A stretch of 64,000 nucleotides of DNA from Spiroplasma endosymbiont of Amphimallon solstitiale. Its GTDB lineage: Bacteria > Bacillota_I > Bacilli_A > Mycoplasmatales > VBWQ01. The notes beneath the pieces were generated by a model. The model did not search any database and had not been told where the DNA came from. It worked only from the letters and a program-made list of their open reading frames with translations. The DNA is taken from positions 992,001 to 1,056,000 of the forward strand of contig NZ_OZ034999.1 of NCBI RefSeq assembly GCF_964030965.1, read 5' to 3'. Shown here one piece after another: positions 9,954 to 21,109 of this stretch (position 1 is the first letter of the stretch; every line of letters begins with the position of its first letter). The translations under genes and the position numbers were made by a program.

Positions 9954-10853
9954 ATGGAAAATGACAAATTAATTATTGGATCTCATGTTTCAATGAAAGC
10001 ACCAAAATATTTATTAGGTGCTCTTGAAGAGGCTCTAAGTTATAATGCCAATACGTTTATGTTTTATACAGGTGCTCCACAAAATACAATTCGTAAACCA
10101 ACCAAAGCATTATTTATTAAAGAATTTACAGAAAAACTAATTGAAAAAAATATTGATATTAATAATCTTATTGTTCATGCTCCTTACATTATTAATCTGG
10201 CTAATAGTATTAACAAAAGTACTTACCAATTAGCAGTAGATTTCTTGCGACAAGAAATAATTCGCTGTCAAGATATTGGCATTAAAACTTTGGTTTTACA
10301 TCCAGGTAGCGCTGTTGGTGCTTTACCACAAACTGCTTTAGATCAAATTGTTAAAGGACTAAATGCAGCATGTTTAGAAGAACAAACTGTAAAAATTGCT
10401 TTAGAAACAATGTCAGGAAAAGGTAGTGAAGTAGGAACTACTTTTGAACAACTTCAATATATTATTAATAATGTAAAAAGACCCGAACTAATTGGTGTTT
10501 GTTGAGATACTTGTCACTTATCTGATGCTGGTTATGATCTTAATAATAATTTAGAACAAGTAATACAACAATTTGATCAACTTATTGGATTAGATAAATT
10601 ATTAGTTATTCATGTTAATGATTCTAAAAACCCAATCAATGCTCATAAAGATCGTCATGCTAACTTAGGAATGGGTTACCTTGGTTTTCAAACTTTAATT
10701 AACATTATTTATCATCCAATGTTGCTTACTAAAATAAAAATTTTAGAAACGCCATGAATTAACGGTCATCCACCTTATTTACATGAAATTAAAATGATAA
10801 GAACAAAAAAATATAATAAAGAAATTTTAGAATCATTAGGAACTAGTAAATAA
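9954..10853 (+). CDS. nfo: Endonuclease IV (AP endonuclease)
   Basis: 299 residues. Cleaves 5' of abasic sites in base-excision repair, using a Zn cluster in a TIM barrel. Seen: LIIGSHVSM at the N-terminus, [13 protein letters not shown] (His ligand), [10 protein letters not shown] (His), [13 protein letters not shown] (Glu; family signature), [15 protein letters not shown] (Asp and His; Trp from TGA), [12 protein letters not shown] followed by [10 protein letters not shown] (Asp/His signature), and ILETPWI (Glu). All metal ligands appear present. ATG at 9954 follows GAGGAAGC. Its stop overlaps the next start in TAATG, so the two are translationally coupled. Confidence 0.96.
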
Positions 10854-11950
10854 TGAAAAGAATTGGCATTTTTGGCGGAACTTTTGATCCATTTCATAAT
10901 CAACATTTAAACATTGCAAATACAACCTATCATAAACTTTCACTTGATGAAGTTTGAATTTTACCAACAAAACAAAATCCGTTAAAAGATAGTGTCAGTG
11001 CCAACGATCAACAAAGAATAGATATGATTAATTTAGTTATTAAAAACTATTCTTGAATAAAATTAAATGATTATGAACTAACAAGTAAACAACCTAGTTA
11101 TACTATTAATACTATTAACTACTTTATTGAAAACTATCCAAATCACAAATTCTTTTTTATTATCGGTTCTGATAATTTATATACCTTAAATAAATGACAA
11201 GGAATTGAACAGTTAATTAATTTAGTTAAAATTATTGTTGTTAATCGCCCTCATTATCGTAAAACATTAGAACTAATGTCAAAATACAAATGTCAAAATT
11301 TAGTAGTTCGACCAAGTAGTGATATTAGCTCTGCCAAAATTAGAAATGGTGAAATTATTAATCAAATTGATATTAAAATTAATGATTATATTAACAATAA
11401 TTTAATATATAGTTATGAGCGTTTAAAAGCAAATTTGGATAACAATAGAACTGAACATTGTATTAATGTTGGTAAAATGGCTGCTAAATTAGCAATCCAT
11501 TATAATGAAGATGCTAATTTAGCCCTAATTGCTGGAACTTATCATGACCTTTGCAAACAATGAAGTAAAAATAAAATGACTAAATATTTAACAAAATATA
11601 ATAAAGAAATTTTACAAGAACCATTTCCAGTTTGACATGGTTATGTAGCAGCATTGTATTTAAAAAATCATTATCAGTACCATGATGATTTAGTTCTTCA
11701 TGCAATTGCTAAACATACTACTGGTGCAACTGAAATGAAACCTTTAGAATTAATAGTATTATTAGCAGATAAAATATCAATTGAACGTAACCATTATTAT
11801 GTTGAAGAATTAAGAAAACTTGCCTTTCAAGATTTAACTGTTGCTTTTAAATACTATCTAGAAATTTTAAAAAAACATTTACTAGAACAAAAAAAACCAT
11901 TAAATAATAAGTTTTTAACAATATATGAAGCATGAAGTAATAAAAATTAA
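10853..11950 (+). CDS. nadD: NadD-YqeK fusion: nicotinate-nucleotide adenylyltransferase plus HD-domain hydrolase
   Basis: 365 residues in one frame. Residues 1-190 are NadD, which adenylylates nicotinate mononucleotide in NAD synthesis. The nucleotidyltransferase motif [14 protein letters not shown] has the TxxHxxH-type pattern at residues 5-18, and [12 protein letters not shown] is the C-terminal motif. Residues 200-365 are a YqeK-type HD domain: [20 protein letters not shown] with the first His, then [10 protein letters not shown] (HD), AIAKHTTG and LLADKIS. In Bacillus the two are adjacent separate genes, with YqeK hydrolysing diadenosine tetraphosphate. Here they are joined, as recalled for some Mollicutes. 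It overlaps nfo by one base. Confidence 0.9.
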
Positions 11951-12036
11951 CAAATAGTATCTACAGTAAAATACTTATTTATTAATTATTTAATATATAA
12001 TATTAAAGAAAAGGGAAGTATAACTTAAAACAGAAG

Positions 12037-12198
12037 ATGTATTTGTTCAGTAATGATTTCAAAATTGAATACTGATATTTATTAAGTGATTGATTTAAAA
12101 AACCAGAATATAAAGATACTTTAAATTATATAATAGATAGTAATTGTCGTTATTTTTTTAATTATATTCCATTAAAAGAATTGGGTTTACCACTATAA
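12037..12198 (+). CDS. Small unknown protein (53 residues)
   Basis: ATG at 12037; an in-frame TTA and an AAGGGAAG lie a little upstream. The product begins MYLFSNDFKIEYWYLL and ends YIPLKELGLPL, with two TGA-Trp codons. It is rich in aromatic residues, with no signal or transmembrane segment strong enough to call. It sits 38 bp before the ABC exporter and could be its leader gene. Not recognised. The support is only an open frame in table 4 and good spacing. Confidence 0.4.
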
Positions 12199-13002
12199 CA
12201 AATAAAAATAAATTATTAATAAGGAGATCAAATATTATGTCTAAAAAAAATAAAACAAAAATTACTGCTTCGTCGACAAAAGAAAAAACAACAGCAAAAA
12301 TAAAAAAAAGCGTGACTGATTATAATGAATTAAAAATAAAAAAAAGTGGTTTCTTAAGCACAGTTATTAAATACTTTAAAAAATATCCACTACTTTATCT
12401 AATTGCAATACTAACCACTATTGCTTCTTCAATAATTTCAGTGATTATTCCTAAAATTACTAATAATTTTTTAGCTACCCCCGATGGTTTTCAATGAGAA
12501 AAAATTACTACTTTAGCTTATATTTTAATTAGTTTACAAATTGCATCAGGATTATTTATGTACTTTCGTAATTTAACAGGAAGCATCATTGGTGTTAAAG
12601 TTGAAATTGAATATCGAAATAAAGTTTTTAAACATTTACTAGATTTAGATATGTCATATTATGAACACCGCAAAATTGGTGACACTTTAACAAAACTAAT
12701 TAGTGATACTAGTGTTATTGGTGAAAATATGCAATCTATTCCTTTAACTATGCTTAGTTCAATTGTGACCTTTTTTGGTTCAATTTACGTTATTTTTTCT
12801 TTAAATTGACAATTATCATTAATTGTTTTAGGTATTGTTTTATCAATTTTAATAATATCAGTATTAAATGTTCAAATTATTCGTTATTTAAACTATAAAT
12901 GAAGAAAAGTTTTTTAATTTTGTAGAAAAGTAGTGGTAAAATAAAAAAAGTCATCAACTTGACTTAAAATTTGATTTTATTAAATTTTGGGATTTATTTT
13001 TT

Positions 13003-14132
13003 TTACAAACTGAAATATAACACATTGGATTTTTGATAAGGGGTTAATTTTTAATTATGTAGAAAAGTATGGATGACCAAAAATTATTCATCAATTTACA
13101 CTTAAAATATTATTTTTAATTAAAAATTTGTTAAAAGTAACATTATTTAGTTTAAAAATTCTCTAAAAATAACACTTTATCATGTATCATTACTTTTCTA
13201 CAAAATTAAAGGGTTAATCCGTACTGTTGATATTTTCATTTCCATAAATTGAGGTAATTTTGAATATTGGTAAATCCAATGCCATGGTAATGAGTAATAA
13301 ATTCTTTTAAACTTGATTGTATTTTACTGACATTACTTAATTTTTTATAATTTAATTCTTTATTTTCTTTTGATTTAAACTGCTGGATAGTGGATTTAGT
13401 TTGTTTAGCTACTGTATCATATAATACTTGCATATCACAAACTATAATTGAATTTTCTTCGATAAGTTTCGATGTTAAGTTTTCTTGTACTCATTTTTTA
13501 TTTAATCTTTTAGTATTTGTTGTTTGAGCATAGATATTTCGGTTTTCATCAATTGCCATTTGAATACAACAATTTAAATCTTTAGCATTTTCTTCAATTC
13601 ATTGTTTTCTTGGATCATTTGGATCTTTAAAGTTTCCTTTATGAATTTCTTTGATAAAAGTTTCGTCAACTTCAATTCTAGCTTTTAATTTTACAAATTG
13701 ATTTTGTGTTTTTACTAATTGTGTTGATTTCATAAATTTTTGACGATTAAATCAGGCAGTTTTATTTGTAGTATTAATAAATTGAGAAATAATGTAAGCA
13801 GATTGACCTAAAGTAGCTATTTGTATCAATAAATCTCATTGATCATGAGATAAATGACTTCAATAAAAATAATGATTTTTAAAAGCATGAAAAGTAATAT
13901 TACAACTTTTACATTTATATCTTTGCTTATAATCTTTACTACCATATTTAGTACACAAAAAAGAACTACAATCTGGACATTGAATCCCTTTCTCTTTGAA
14001 TTTTTGTTCGACTGCTTCAAATTTTTCTTTTTTCTCAATTTGTTTAATTCTAGTTTTATTTTCTCTAAAAATCTCAATAAAATCTTTATCAGACAAATTA
14101 TTTAAAATTTCTTTTACTGTATTTTTATTCAT
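13003..14132 (-). pseudogene. IS1595-like transposase interrupted by MITE F
   Basis: The start ATG at 14132 and the zinc ribbon are identical to the intact copy. MITE F falls in the codons for the last 20 or so residues (in GLTPYQ), so the product would lose only its C-terminal tail. A one-base change gives KYQQYG instead of KYQHYG. Confidence 0.88.
13049..13211 (+). mobile_element. 163-bp MITE, copy F
   Basis: Nested in IS1595-like copy 3. The duplication GGGTTAAT fits if the right end has lost its last base. One internal substitution lies in the AGTTTAAAAATTC segment. Confidence 0.88.
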
Positions 14133-15181
14133 TTAAAATCACCTCTTTAATATTAAAAATACCATATAAAAATATATTTTTGCTAATTTTACTAATACCA
14201 CTACTTTTCTACAAAATTAAAGGAAAAGTTTACACTGAAGTTAATGCTGATATTACTGATCGACTAAATACTATTACTTTAATTAAAAGTAATGCTACAG
14301 AAAAAAGTGAAAATAAAAGATTTTCTAATGAACATCTTAAATATTACCAAGCAGCAAAAAAAACTATTACTTTTGAAAGTTTTACTAGAGCATTACTAAT
14401 TACATTACTAACAGGAATTAACATTGTTGGTTTAGTTGCTGGTTTCATGTTTGTAAGTAAACACATCATTAGTATTCCAACACTAATTGCTTTTTTATTA
14501 GCAGTCAACACTTTAATTTTCCCAGTTATTCAAAGTATTCAATTCTTAGGTAATTGAGCTAAAACATCAACTTCAATTTTAAGAGTTAATGAAATTCTTA
14601 ATATTAAACCAAAAATAGTTAATAAAGAAAAAGCCTTACCAGTAAAACAAATTACTAGTGATATTATTTTTGAAAATGTTAATTTCCGCTATGATGAAAA
14701 AGAAGACTGAATTTTAAATAACTTCTCTTTCACTTTTGAAAAAGGTAAAAGTTATGCTATTGTTGGTGCAACTGGTGTCGGAAAAACTACTATTTCTAAG
14801 TTATTACTACGTTACTATGACCCTGCTGAAGGAAGAATTTTAATTAATAATAATACTGATTTACGTGATATTGACTTAGCACAATACTTACATCATATTG
14901 GCTATATTGAACAAGATCCACAAATTTTATTTGGCACATTTGCCGAAAACATTAGTTATACTAAGCAAGGAGCAACTTTAGAAGAAATCAAAATTGCTGC
15001 AAGTAAAGCTAACTTACATGATTACATTGAACAATTACCTAATGGTTATAATACAATTTTAGGTGAACGTGGGATTAACTTATGTGGTGGTCAAAAACAA
15101 AAAGTAGCTATTGCACGTATCTTTTTAAAAATCCAGAACTATTAATTTTAGATGAAGCTACTAGTGCTTTAGATAATATTG

Positions 15182-15344
15182 TTTTAATTATGTAGAAAAG
15201 TATGGATGACCAAAAATTATTCATCAATTTACACTTAAAATATTATTTTTAATTAAAAATTTGTTAAAAGTAACATTATTTAGTGTAAAAATTCTCTAAA
15301 AATAACACTTTATCATGTATCATTACTTTTCTACAAAATTAAAG
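15182..15344 (+). mobile_element. 163-bp MITE, copy G
   Basis: Perfect 8-bp duplication TAATATTG at 15174-15181 and 15345-15352, within the ATPase domain of the ABC exporter. Confidence 0.92.
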
Positions 15345-15584
15345 TAATATTGTCGAAAAGGAAATACAAGCACAATTTAATAAATTAATGATTAGTCGTA
15401 CTAGTATTATTATTGCCCATCGTTTATCAACAATTAAAACTGTTGATAAGATTTTAGTTTTAGAAAAAGAAAAAGGTTTAGTTCAAGTTGGTACTTTTGA
15501 TGAATTAAAAGTTAAAGAAGGTCACTTTAAACATTTATATGAAGCTGGAATTATGGGGTAATAAAGATAGGAAGATAAATTATA

Positions 15585-16460
15585 ATGAAAAAACAAAAAC
15601 AACAATTAAAAGAAATGTTTTCTTTTTTTAAACAATTATTAAATCAAGATTCTTGAATTAAAGAACTTCATTCAGTTACTAATACTGAAGAAAAGAATGA
15701 GAATAAAAAAATTAAAAATATTCATCTCATTGATAATAAACTATTAGTTTCTTTTTGAAAAAAATATTCAATTTATAATATTGAAATTTATGATCTTTGA
15801 AAATCATTTAAAAATATTTCTTTAAATAATATGCAGCAAGTTAATAATAAAAATTATCATCAAATTTTCTTGTCAACAGAATTATCAATTTTTTTAATAA
15901 GATTAATTAAGACAGAAAATAAAATTAACTTTAATCAAACTTATGATTTTTTAGATTATGAATATATTCAAATTCAAGATATATTTAATTCACTAGTTAA
16001 TATTTTAGATAAATTAAATTTAATACCCATCCAAATTAATTTAACAGAAGAAAATAAAGAACAAGCAATAAAAATTTCAAAAAAACAAAATTGAACTGAA
16101 TTTGATGCAGAAGATATTCAATTTTTGAAAAAAGTTAAAACTGATTATTTTAAAAACAGATTCTATAAAAAATATTTCAATAAAAACATAGATAAAATTA
16201 ATTTTTACGAACATTACTTAGCAGATGCTAGAAATCAAATTACACACTATCCAATTATTAATCATAGTTTAAAAAATAATGAAGAATTCAAAATAATTTT
16301 ATTTAACTTACAAAATAATACAAATAATAAAATTCCATTTGAAACTAGTTTATTATTTTTATCTTTTAAGCGTGGTATTGTTTTAGCAACCTTATATTTA
16401 TTTTTAGTTTATGAAGAAATGCTAAAAATAGATATTAAAAATATAGATTTATTTTTTTAA
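15585..16460 (+). CDS. Unknown protein with a possible C-terminal HEPN motif
   Basis: 291 residues, a single open frame with several TGA-Trp codons. The start ATG is 23 bp after the ABC gene, with GATAGGAAG upstream. No signal peptide. Mostly alpha-helical and lysine-rich. Near residue 216 it has YLADARNQITHYP. This is Arg-Asn followed by His at the R-x4-H spacing that defines HEPN ribonuclease and nucleotide-binding domains. A preceding helix (KINFYEHYL) and a following hydrophobic helix (RGIVLATLYLFLVYEEML) are in keeping with the four-helix HEPN fold. No adjacent nucleotidyltransferase (MNT) partner gene is seen. Function unknown; the HEPN idea is inference from one motif. Confidence 0.6.
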
Positions 16461-16489
16461 TATTTGATAAAAATAAACACTAAAATTTT

Positions 16490-16652
16490 TTTTAATTATG
16501 TAGAAAAGTATGGATGACCAAAAATTATTCATCAATTTACACTTAAAATATTATTTTTAATTAAAAATTTGTTAAAAGTAACATTATTTAGTGTAAAAAT
16601 TCTCTAAAAATAACACTTTATCATGTATCATTACTTTTCTACAAAATTAAAG
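16490..16652 (+). mobile_element. 163-bp MITE, copy H
   Basis: Perfect 8-bp duplication AAAATTTT at 16482-16489 and 16653-16660. Intergenic, 29 bp after the preceding stop codon. Confidence 0.92.
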
Positions 16653-16668
16653 AAAATTTTTAATAAAA

Positions 16669-16705
16669 CCTGAATTGTAAATATAAATGGGACAGTTTTT
16701 TAAAA
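16669..16705. repeat. Tandem extra copy of the IS30 left end (37 bp)
   Basis: The first 37 bases of the IS30 element (CCTGAATTGTAAATA to the T-run and TAAAA) are repeated directly before the element proper. It is either a remnant of a second IS30 or a slipped duplication at the end. Confidence 0.85.
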
Positions 16706-17766
16706 CCTGAATTGTAAATATAAATGGGACAGTTTTTTAAAATAATTGTATTAAATCTATTGGTCTTTTATAAGATAGTGATTTTCTGGGTGTAGAATTA
16801 ATTTGAAATGCTATAGTATTTAAATCTTTTTGTTTATATGAAGATAGATCTGTAGATTTTGGTAAATATCTTCTTAAAATACTATTATTATTTTCATTTA
16901 AACCTCTTTGACAAGGTTTACCAGGATCTGCAAAATAAATCTTAACATTACAATTTTTTTCGATTAATTTTCATTTACTAAATTCTTTACCACGATCAAA
17001 AGTAATAGTTTTAACTGTTCCTTTTTGTAACTTTGAAATAAATTTTATTATACTTTTTGTAATATTTTCTGATTTATTATTTTTAGTTGCTAAAGGAATT
17101 GTGGTTTTTGATCATATATCAGCTAAAGTAATAATAGAACTTTTATGATCTTTACCAATGATAGTATCACCTTCTAAATGACCAAATTCTTCTATATTTT
17201 TAATATTAGGAATGATTAAATTTCTTTCATGAATAGACTTACAATTATTAATTCTGCCCCTAGTTTCTTTTTGTTTGTGAGGTTTATTTTTTCCTTTTCT
17301 CAATAAGTTATTTTCATCAAAACCCATTCGATTTGTTTTAAACATGTTATATAAAGTTTTTGTTGAAATACTTTTTATTTTATTTTCCTTTAAAAAATTA
17401 GCAATTATATCAAGAGCATAATTTTTAGTAATTAACAAATGATTAATAGTATTAATTTCTATTAAAGTTAAAATTATTAATTTTCTACCTGCATTTTGTT
17501 TATTTTTTTGAATTTTATTCAATATTTCTAATGGTAATAAGTTTTGATTTAATAATCTACAAACTCTATGTACAGTTGATTTACTATAATCAATGGCTTT
17601 TGCTATTTTACGAATCGAAAATCCATAACTTTTATATTCTTTTATTGCTATTATTGATTCAATAGTCAGATACTTATACATTGTGCTAATTCCTTTCTTT
17701 TCTTAATTATAGAATTAACACAATTTAATTTTTATATAAGTGTCCTTTTTAATTTTACAATTCAGG
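16706..17766 (-). mobile_element. IS30-family element, copy 1 (1061 bp)
   Basis: Starts CCTGAATTGTAAA and ends in the inverse, TTTTACAATTCAGG. Terminal repeats are imperfect beyond the first 13 or so bases. Intact transposase inside. Confidence 0.92.
16737..17681 (-). CDS. IS30-family transposase
   Basis: 314 residues with TGA-Trp. The N-terminal helix-turn-helix is RKIAKAIDYSKSTVHRVCR. Catalytic motifs: GHLEGDTIIGKDHKS (first Asp), TITFDRGKEFSKW (second Asp) and CQRGLNENNN-SILRRYLP (Glu), in the usual IS30 order. The start ATG at 17681 follows AGAAAGGAATTAGCACA. It moves the IS by cut-and-paste or circle formation. This copy reads NNNS where the others read NNNG. Confidence 0.92.
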
Positions 17767-17917
17767 ATTTTTCTTTTAAACAAGAGTTTTTTATTATGAA
17801 AATGAAATTAATATACCAATTAATTCTAAAAAACAATTCATAAATTTTTTTTAGAATTCCTTATGAATTAAAAAGCAATTCTATCAAAATAAAAACTTTA
17901 CCATACTTTAAAATTCA

Positions 17918-17974
17918 TTGTAGAATTTCCCTAAAAGTACTATAATATAAATAACGATAGTTTAATATCGTTAT
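17918..17974 (+). promoter_or_regulatory. Promoter and leader hairpin of the secreted-protein gene
   Basis: -35 TTGTAG at 17918-17923, a 17-bp spacer and -10 TATAAT at 17941-17946. Five bases later is a perfect 9-bp inverted repeat ATAACGATA/TATCGTTAT (17951-17959 and 17966-17974). The repeat covers the expected transcription start, so it could be an operator or a 5'-end stabilising hairpin. Confidence 0.6.
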
Positions 17975-18041
17975 AATTTTAATGATTATATAAACTTTAT
18001 ATCTTTATTAAAATTATATATTAACTTTAAAGGTATAAAAT

Positions 18042-19349
18042 ATGAGAAAAACAATAAATATTTTAACAGTTGGTATTTTTTCACTAGCAACAAGTACCAC
18101 TATTTTAACTAGTGTGAATCACTTTAATACTAGCAAAAATGATTTACAAAAAGCAAACGCCACTACTAATCAAACATCATTATTTAATAATCAATATCAA
18201 TATTTAAATAATAGTGACTGAATTACTAACCAATCAACAACCGATCATAAATTTTATAGTTATGATACTTCAGCATTAAAAAGTTATACTTTTACCAATG
18301 CTAGAAATGTCTTCTTAGTAGATACAACAGGTAACCTAGTTTATAATACCAAAGTTATTATTCCTAATGAAGATAAATCAGATATTGAAAATACAAAACA
18401 AGAAATGATTACCAAGAAGAAAGTAACATCACTTAAAAGCAATCCTAATTATTCTGATGCTTACAATTTTAGCGAATATCAACAAAATAATTTTATTGGT
18501 GACAATAATTGAACATATTTACAATTTGGTGGTCTTGAACAAAATATTGATATTTCTAACATTGCTGGTGCTTCTAAAATTGAAAATAATAACAATCTTA
18601 GTGAGAACTTAGGATTATATTACATTGCTGATGCTGCTATTAATAATAAAATTTCTTTAGCAATAGCTTATAATATCAGCCAACAATTCATTAATAAAAG
18701 CAGTTTAAACAAACTAATTAGTAACCAATTAACAAATAATATTATTAACTTAATTGTTGAAAATACTAACATCTTTACCTTTATTAAAAAATCACCCCTT
18801 TTCCTAAATATAAAAGATTATTCATTAAACTTTATTTTTGATAATGATAATAACTTAGTAGCAATTTACTATACAAAATGAAATATCCAAAATATAAATC
18901 AAAATATTAACTATCATTATAAAGAAGACTTTAGCAATATTAATAAAAATGATTGAGCAAAAAATAGTGATCAACAAATCATTTTAAATTGAACTAAATA
19001 TGCAAAAAATTGAGAACAATTTTCACAACTTTATCCTAAATTTAATTTTAATAATTCTAAACTATCAATTAATAATATGGGTACATATAAAGAAAATAAT
19101 AATCTTTCTGGTGATACTAATAATATTACTACTAATAAAAATATTAAATATGAACTACAAAATCCTTATAATGTTGTAGCAATTTCTGATCTTATTATTC
19201 AACTTCCAATTATTGATCTTTATGTATACCACGATGATAATAATATTTATTATCAATGAAATGCACGTGTTACTTCATCACCAAATTTAATTGCTGGTTG
19301 TAGTTTAGCAATTGATTTAGATAATATTAGTTTTCAATTTAAAAAATAA
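18042..19349 (+). CDS. Secreted protein of unknown function (Spiroplasma paralogue family)
   Basis: 435 residues. The signal peptide is clear: MRKTINILTVGIFSLATST, then a polar stretch. There is no lipobox cysteine, so the product is secreted or held by its signal. The mature part is rich in Asn, Ser, Thr and Tyr, typical of Mollicute surface proteins. The C-terminal half includes FDNDNNLVAIYYTKWN and a Trp-rich YQWNARV segment. These are matched closely in the truncated minus-strand gene at 44232-44945 (FDKDNNLIEIYYNKWN, YQWIG), so the two are paralogues. It has its own promoter and terminator. No enzyme motif seen. Confidence 0.7.
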
Positions 19350-19364
19350 TTAAATTTAATATAT

Positions 19365-19397
19365 AAAAAATAATGCCTTAATTAAGGCATTATTTTT
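19365..19397. terminator. Bidirectional terminator between convergent genes
   Basis: Perfect 22-bp palindrome TAATGCCTTA/ATTAAGGCATTA... (19371-19392) with A6 before and T5 after. It serves the plus gene ending at 19349 and the minus gene ending at 19396. Confidence 0.85.
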
Positions 19398-19878
19398 ACA
19401 ATGAATGTTGTCTTACAGTACTTTGATTAGATGCTGATGATTGGTTTTCTGCCATTTGATTAGAATTATTAATTAAATATTCTTCGCGAATTTCTAAACA
19501 CTCAACTTTAATGTTTTCAATTCTTTTTAAAAATTCGGGATTATTATATGTTTGATATTTTCTAGCATTACGTCAATTATACTCTTGACCTGTGACATCT
19601 ATTTTTTCTTTTACTTCATTAAGTTCTGACATAATTGACATTAATTGTTTAATATTAGGATTTGTTTTTGACTTCTCCTCGTTTAATTGTTGTTTAATAT
19701 ATTGTACTAGTCCAGCTGTTTGCATATAGGCAGGAGTACCTGCAGAATCTGAAATATCACCTAATATTTCTTTTTTAGTTTTATCAATTCTTCTTTCTAC
19801 TTCAATTTTATTTTCAATTTCTTCTAATAAACCTTCAATTTCATTCATTAATTCTTTTTGATCTGCAATAATATTCAT
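19396..19878 (-). CDS. Unknown coiled-coil protein
   Basis: 160 residues from ATG at 19878, chosen because AAGGAAG lies 9 bases before it; a GTG 21 bases further up is in frame but poorly spaced. Residues 1-35 form a highly charged predicted coiled coil (MNEIEGLLEEIENKIEVERR) and residues 60-110 a second one (LMSIMSELNEVKEKI). The C-terminus is Ser/Asn/Gln-rich (AENQSSASNQSTV). No signal or membrane segment. Not recognised. It probably forms helical oligomers in the cytoplasm. Confidence 0.6.
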
Positions 19879-19919
19879 AATTTTTATCTTCCTTTTCACA
19901 TATAATTTTAATTTAATAA

Positions 19920-19949
19920 ACCTAGTATAGTTAAATTACTATACTAGGT
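19920..19949. terminator. Hairpin, likely terminator of the hydrolase gene
   Basis: 12-bp stem ACCTAGTATAGT / ACTATACTAGGT with a 6-base loop. It lies 120 bases after the hydrolase stop on the minus strand and 42 bases before the start of the coiled-coil gene. Confidence 0.55.
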
Positions 19950-20070
19950 ATGAACAATTATTAAATTATAAATACTATTATAACTATAAAGTAAAAATTA
20001 CTCAATCAACTATTATTTACTATTTTTAAATTTTCTAATTATTTTTTTGATCTAATATCATAAATAATCA

Positions 20071-21033
20071 TTATATATGTTCTTTTTCTATTCAAGTTAA
20101 AACATCTTCTAAAATAATATTAATATTGGGTTCATTTAAAATTGCATGATTACCTTCTTCATAAAAACTATAAGTTATCCCCTGTCTTCAACGTTTATTA
20201 TTTTTCTCAATTTTATCAAAATCGGCAAATATATCTTTTGCAGATTGAACAATCAAAATCGGACATTTAGCACTATTAAGATTTTTCGGTACTTGTTTAC
20301 TTAATTTTTGTGCTTGTAAGGAAAATAATAATGTAAATTTCATATTAGTCATTGCTCTAATTTTCCCTTTTTTAATATAATTAGAGTTAATAGAAATTGT
20401 TTCCATATCAAAAGTAATAGGTAATGGATGATGTTTATAAAATAGAAATCCTCAAATTGCATGACAAACTAATGAAGGTTTTATTTTAAATATTTGTTTC
20501 TTAGTAACAAAATTAGTTAAAATTGCACCATCAATCATTTTTGGTAATCTTTTAATTGCTAATGCTGTTAATGCTGAACCTAATGATTCACCCATTAATA
20601 AAATTTTTTTATTAGGATAACGTTCATTCAAAACCGTTATAATATCTTTAATATCATTAATAGTTGTTCCTAAAGTATGATATTTTCATTTTTCATTTTC
20701 TCCTCAACCTCGTTGATCAAAACTTAAAAATGAAATACCATTTTTAGTAAAAAACTTAGCAGCTGTTTTAAAGTCTGTTAAAGAGGCACCCATACCATGA
20801 ATACCAATAATAATATATTTACTATTATCAACAAATTTAAATTCAGTATGTAAAAAATAGTTATCCCTAGTAATGATTCCCTCGTTACTTCATTGTGGAA
20901 AATGACGATTCAGTTCTCAGTGATAATCAATATGGAAAATTTGATAAATTCTATATAAAATATAAAGTATTATTAACATAGCTAAAACTACAATAAGTAT
21001 TGCTCATCAATAATGTTGCCAAAAATTATCCAT
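20071..21033 (-). CDS. Membrane-anchored alpha/beta-hydrolase
   Basis: 320 residues from ATG at 21033. One N-terminal membrane helix (WAILIVVLAMLIILYILYRI) anchors it, with the enzyme probably outside. The hydrolase core shows YIIIGIHGMGAS (oxyanion loop HGxG), SFDQRGWGENE, the nucleophile elbow LLMGESLGSAL (GxSxG), ILIVQSAKDIFADF (acid loop) and EGNHAILNEP (catalytic His). Members of this group (serine aminopeptidase S33/monoacylglycerol lipase type) split esters or peptides; the substrate is unknown. In the same direction as crr and ptsI but 76 bp downstream, probably a separate unit. Confidence 0.82.
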
Positions 21034-21109
21034 AATAAATGATACCCTCCAATAATATATAAATACTTACTAATATTTTATCAAATTAATTTTGTTTTAA
21101 TAAAAATAT

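Larger units (their letters stand above)
12912..14222 (-). mobile_element. IS1595-like element, copy 3
   Basis: Full-length element in reverse orientation with a clean 8-bp duplication GAAAAGTT at 12904-12911 and 14223-14230. This is the clearest proof of the element's ends and duplication size. MITE F is nested in it. Confidence 0.93.
12237..15561 (+). pseudogene. ABC multidrug-type exporter (half-transporter), triple-disrupted
   Basis: The start ATG has AAGGAGATCAA upstream. A lysine-rich N-terminus of 40 residues precedes a six-helix exporter domain, with helices such as YPLLYLIAILTTIASSIISV. The ATPase domain carries Walker A GATGVGKTT, the signature LCGGQKQK (Cys for the usual Ser) and, after the lesions, the switch motif IIIAHRLST. 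Lesions: IS1595-like copy 3 inside the membrane domain (duplication GAAAAGTT); a missing A near 15135 that shifts frame just before Walker B (LLILDEATSALDN is read only in the other frame); and MITE G straight after Walker B (duplication TAATATTG). With these removed it is a normal exporter of the LmrA/MsbA type; its substrate is unknown. Confidence 0.88.

Noticed and set aside
12037-12198. Leader ORF as a regulatory attenuator for the ABC exporter
   Set aside because: No alternative hairpins or terminator were seen between it and the exporter start.
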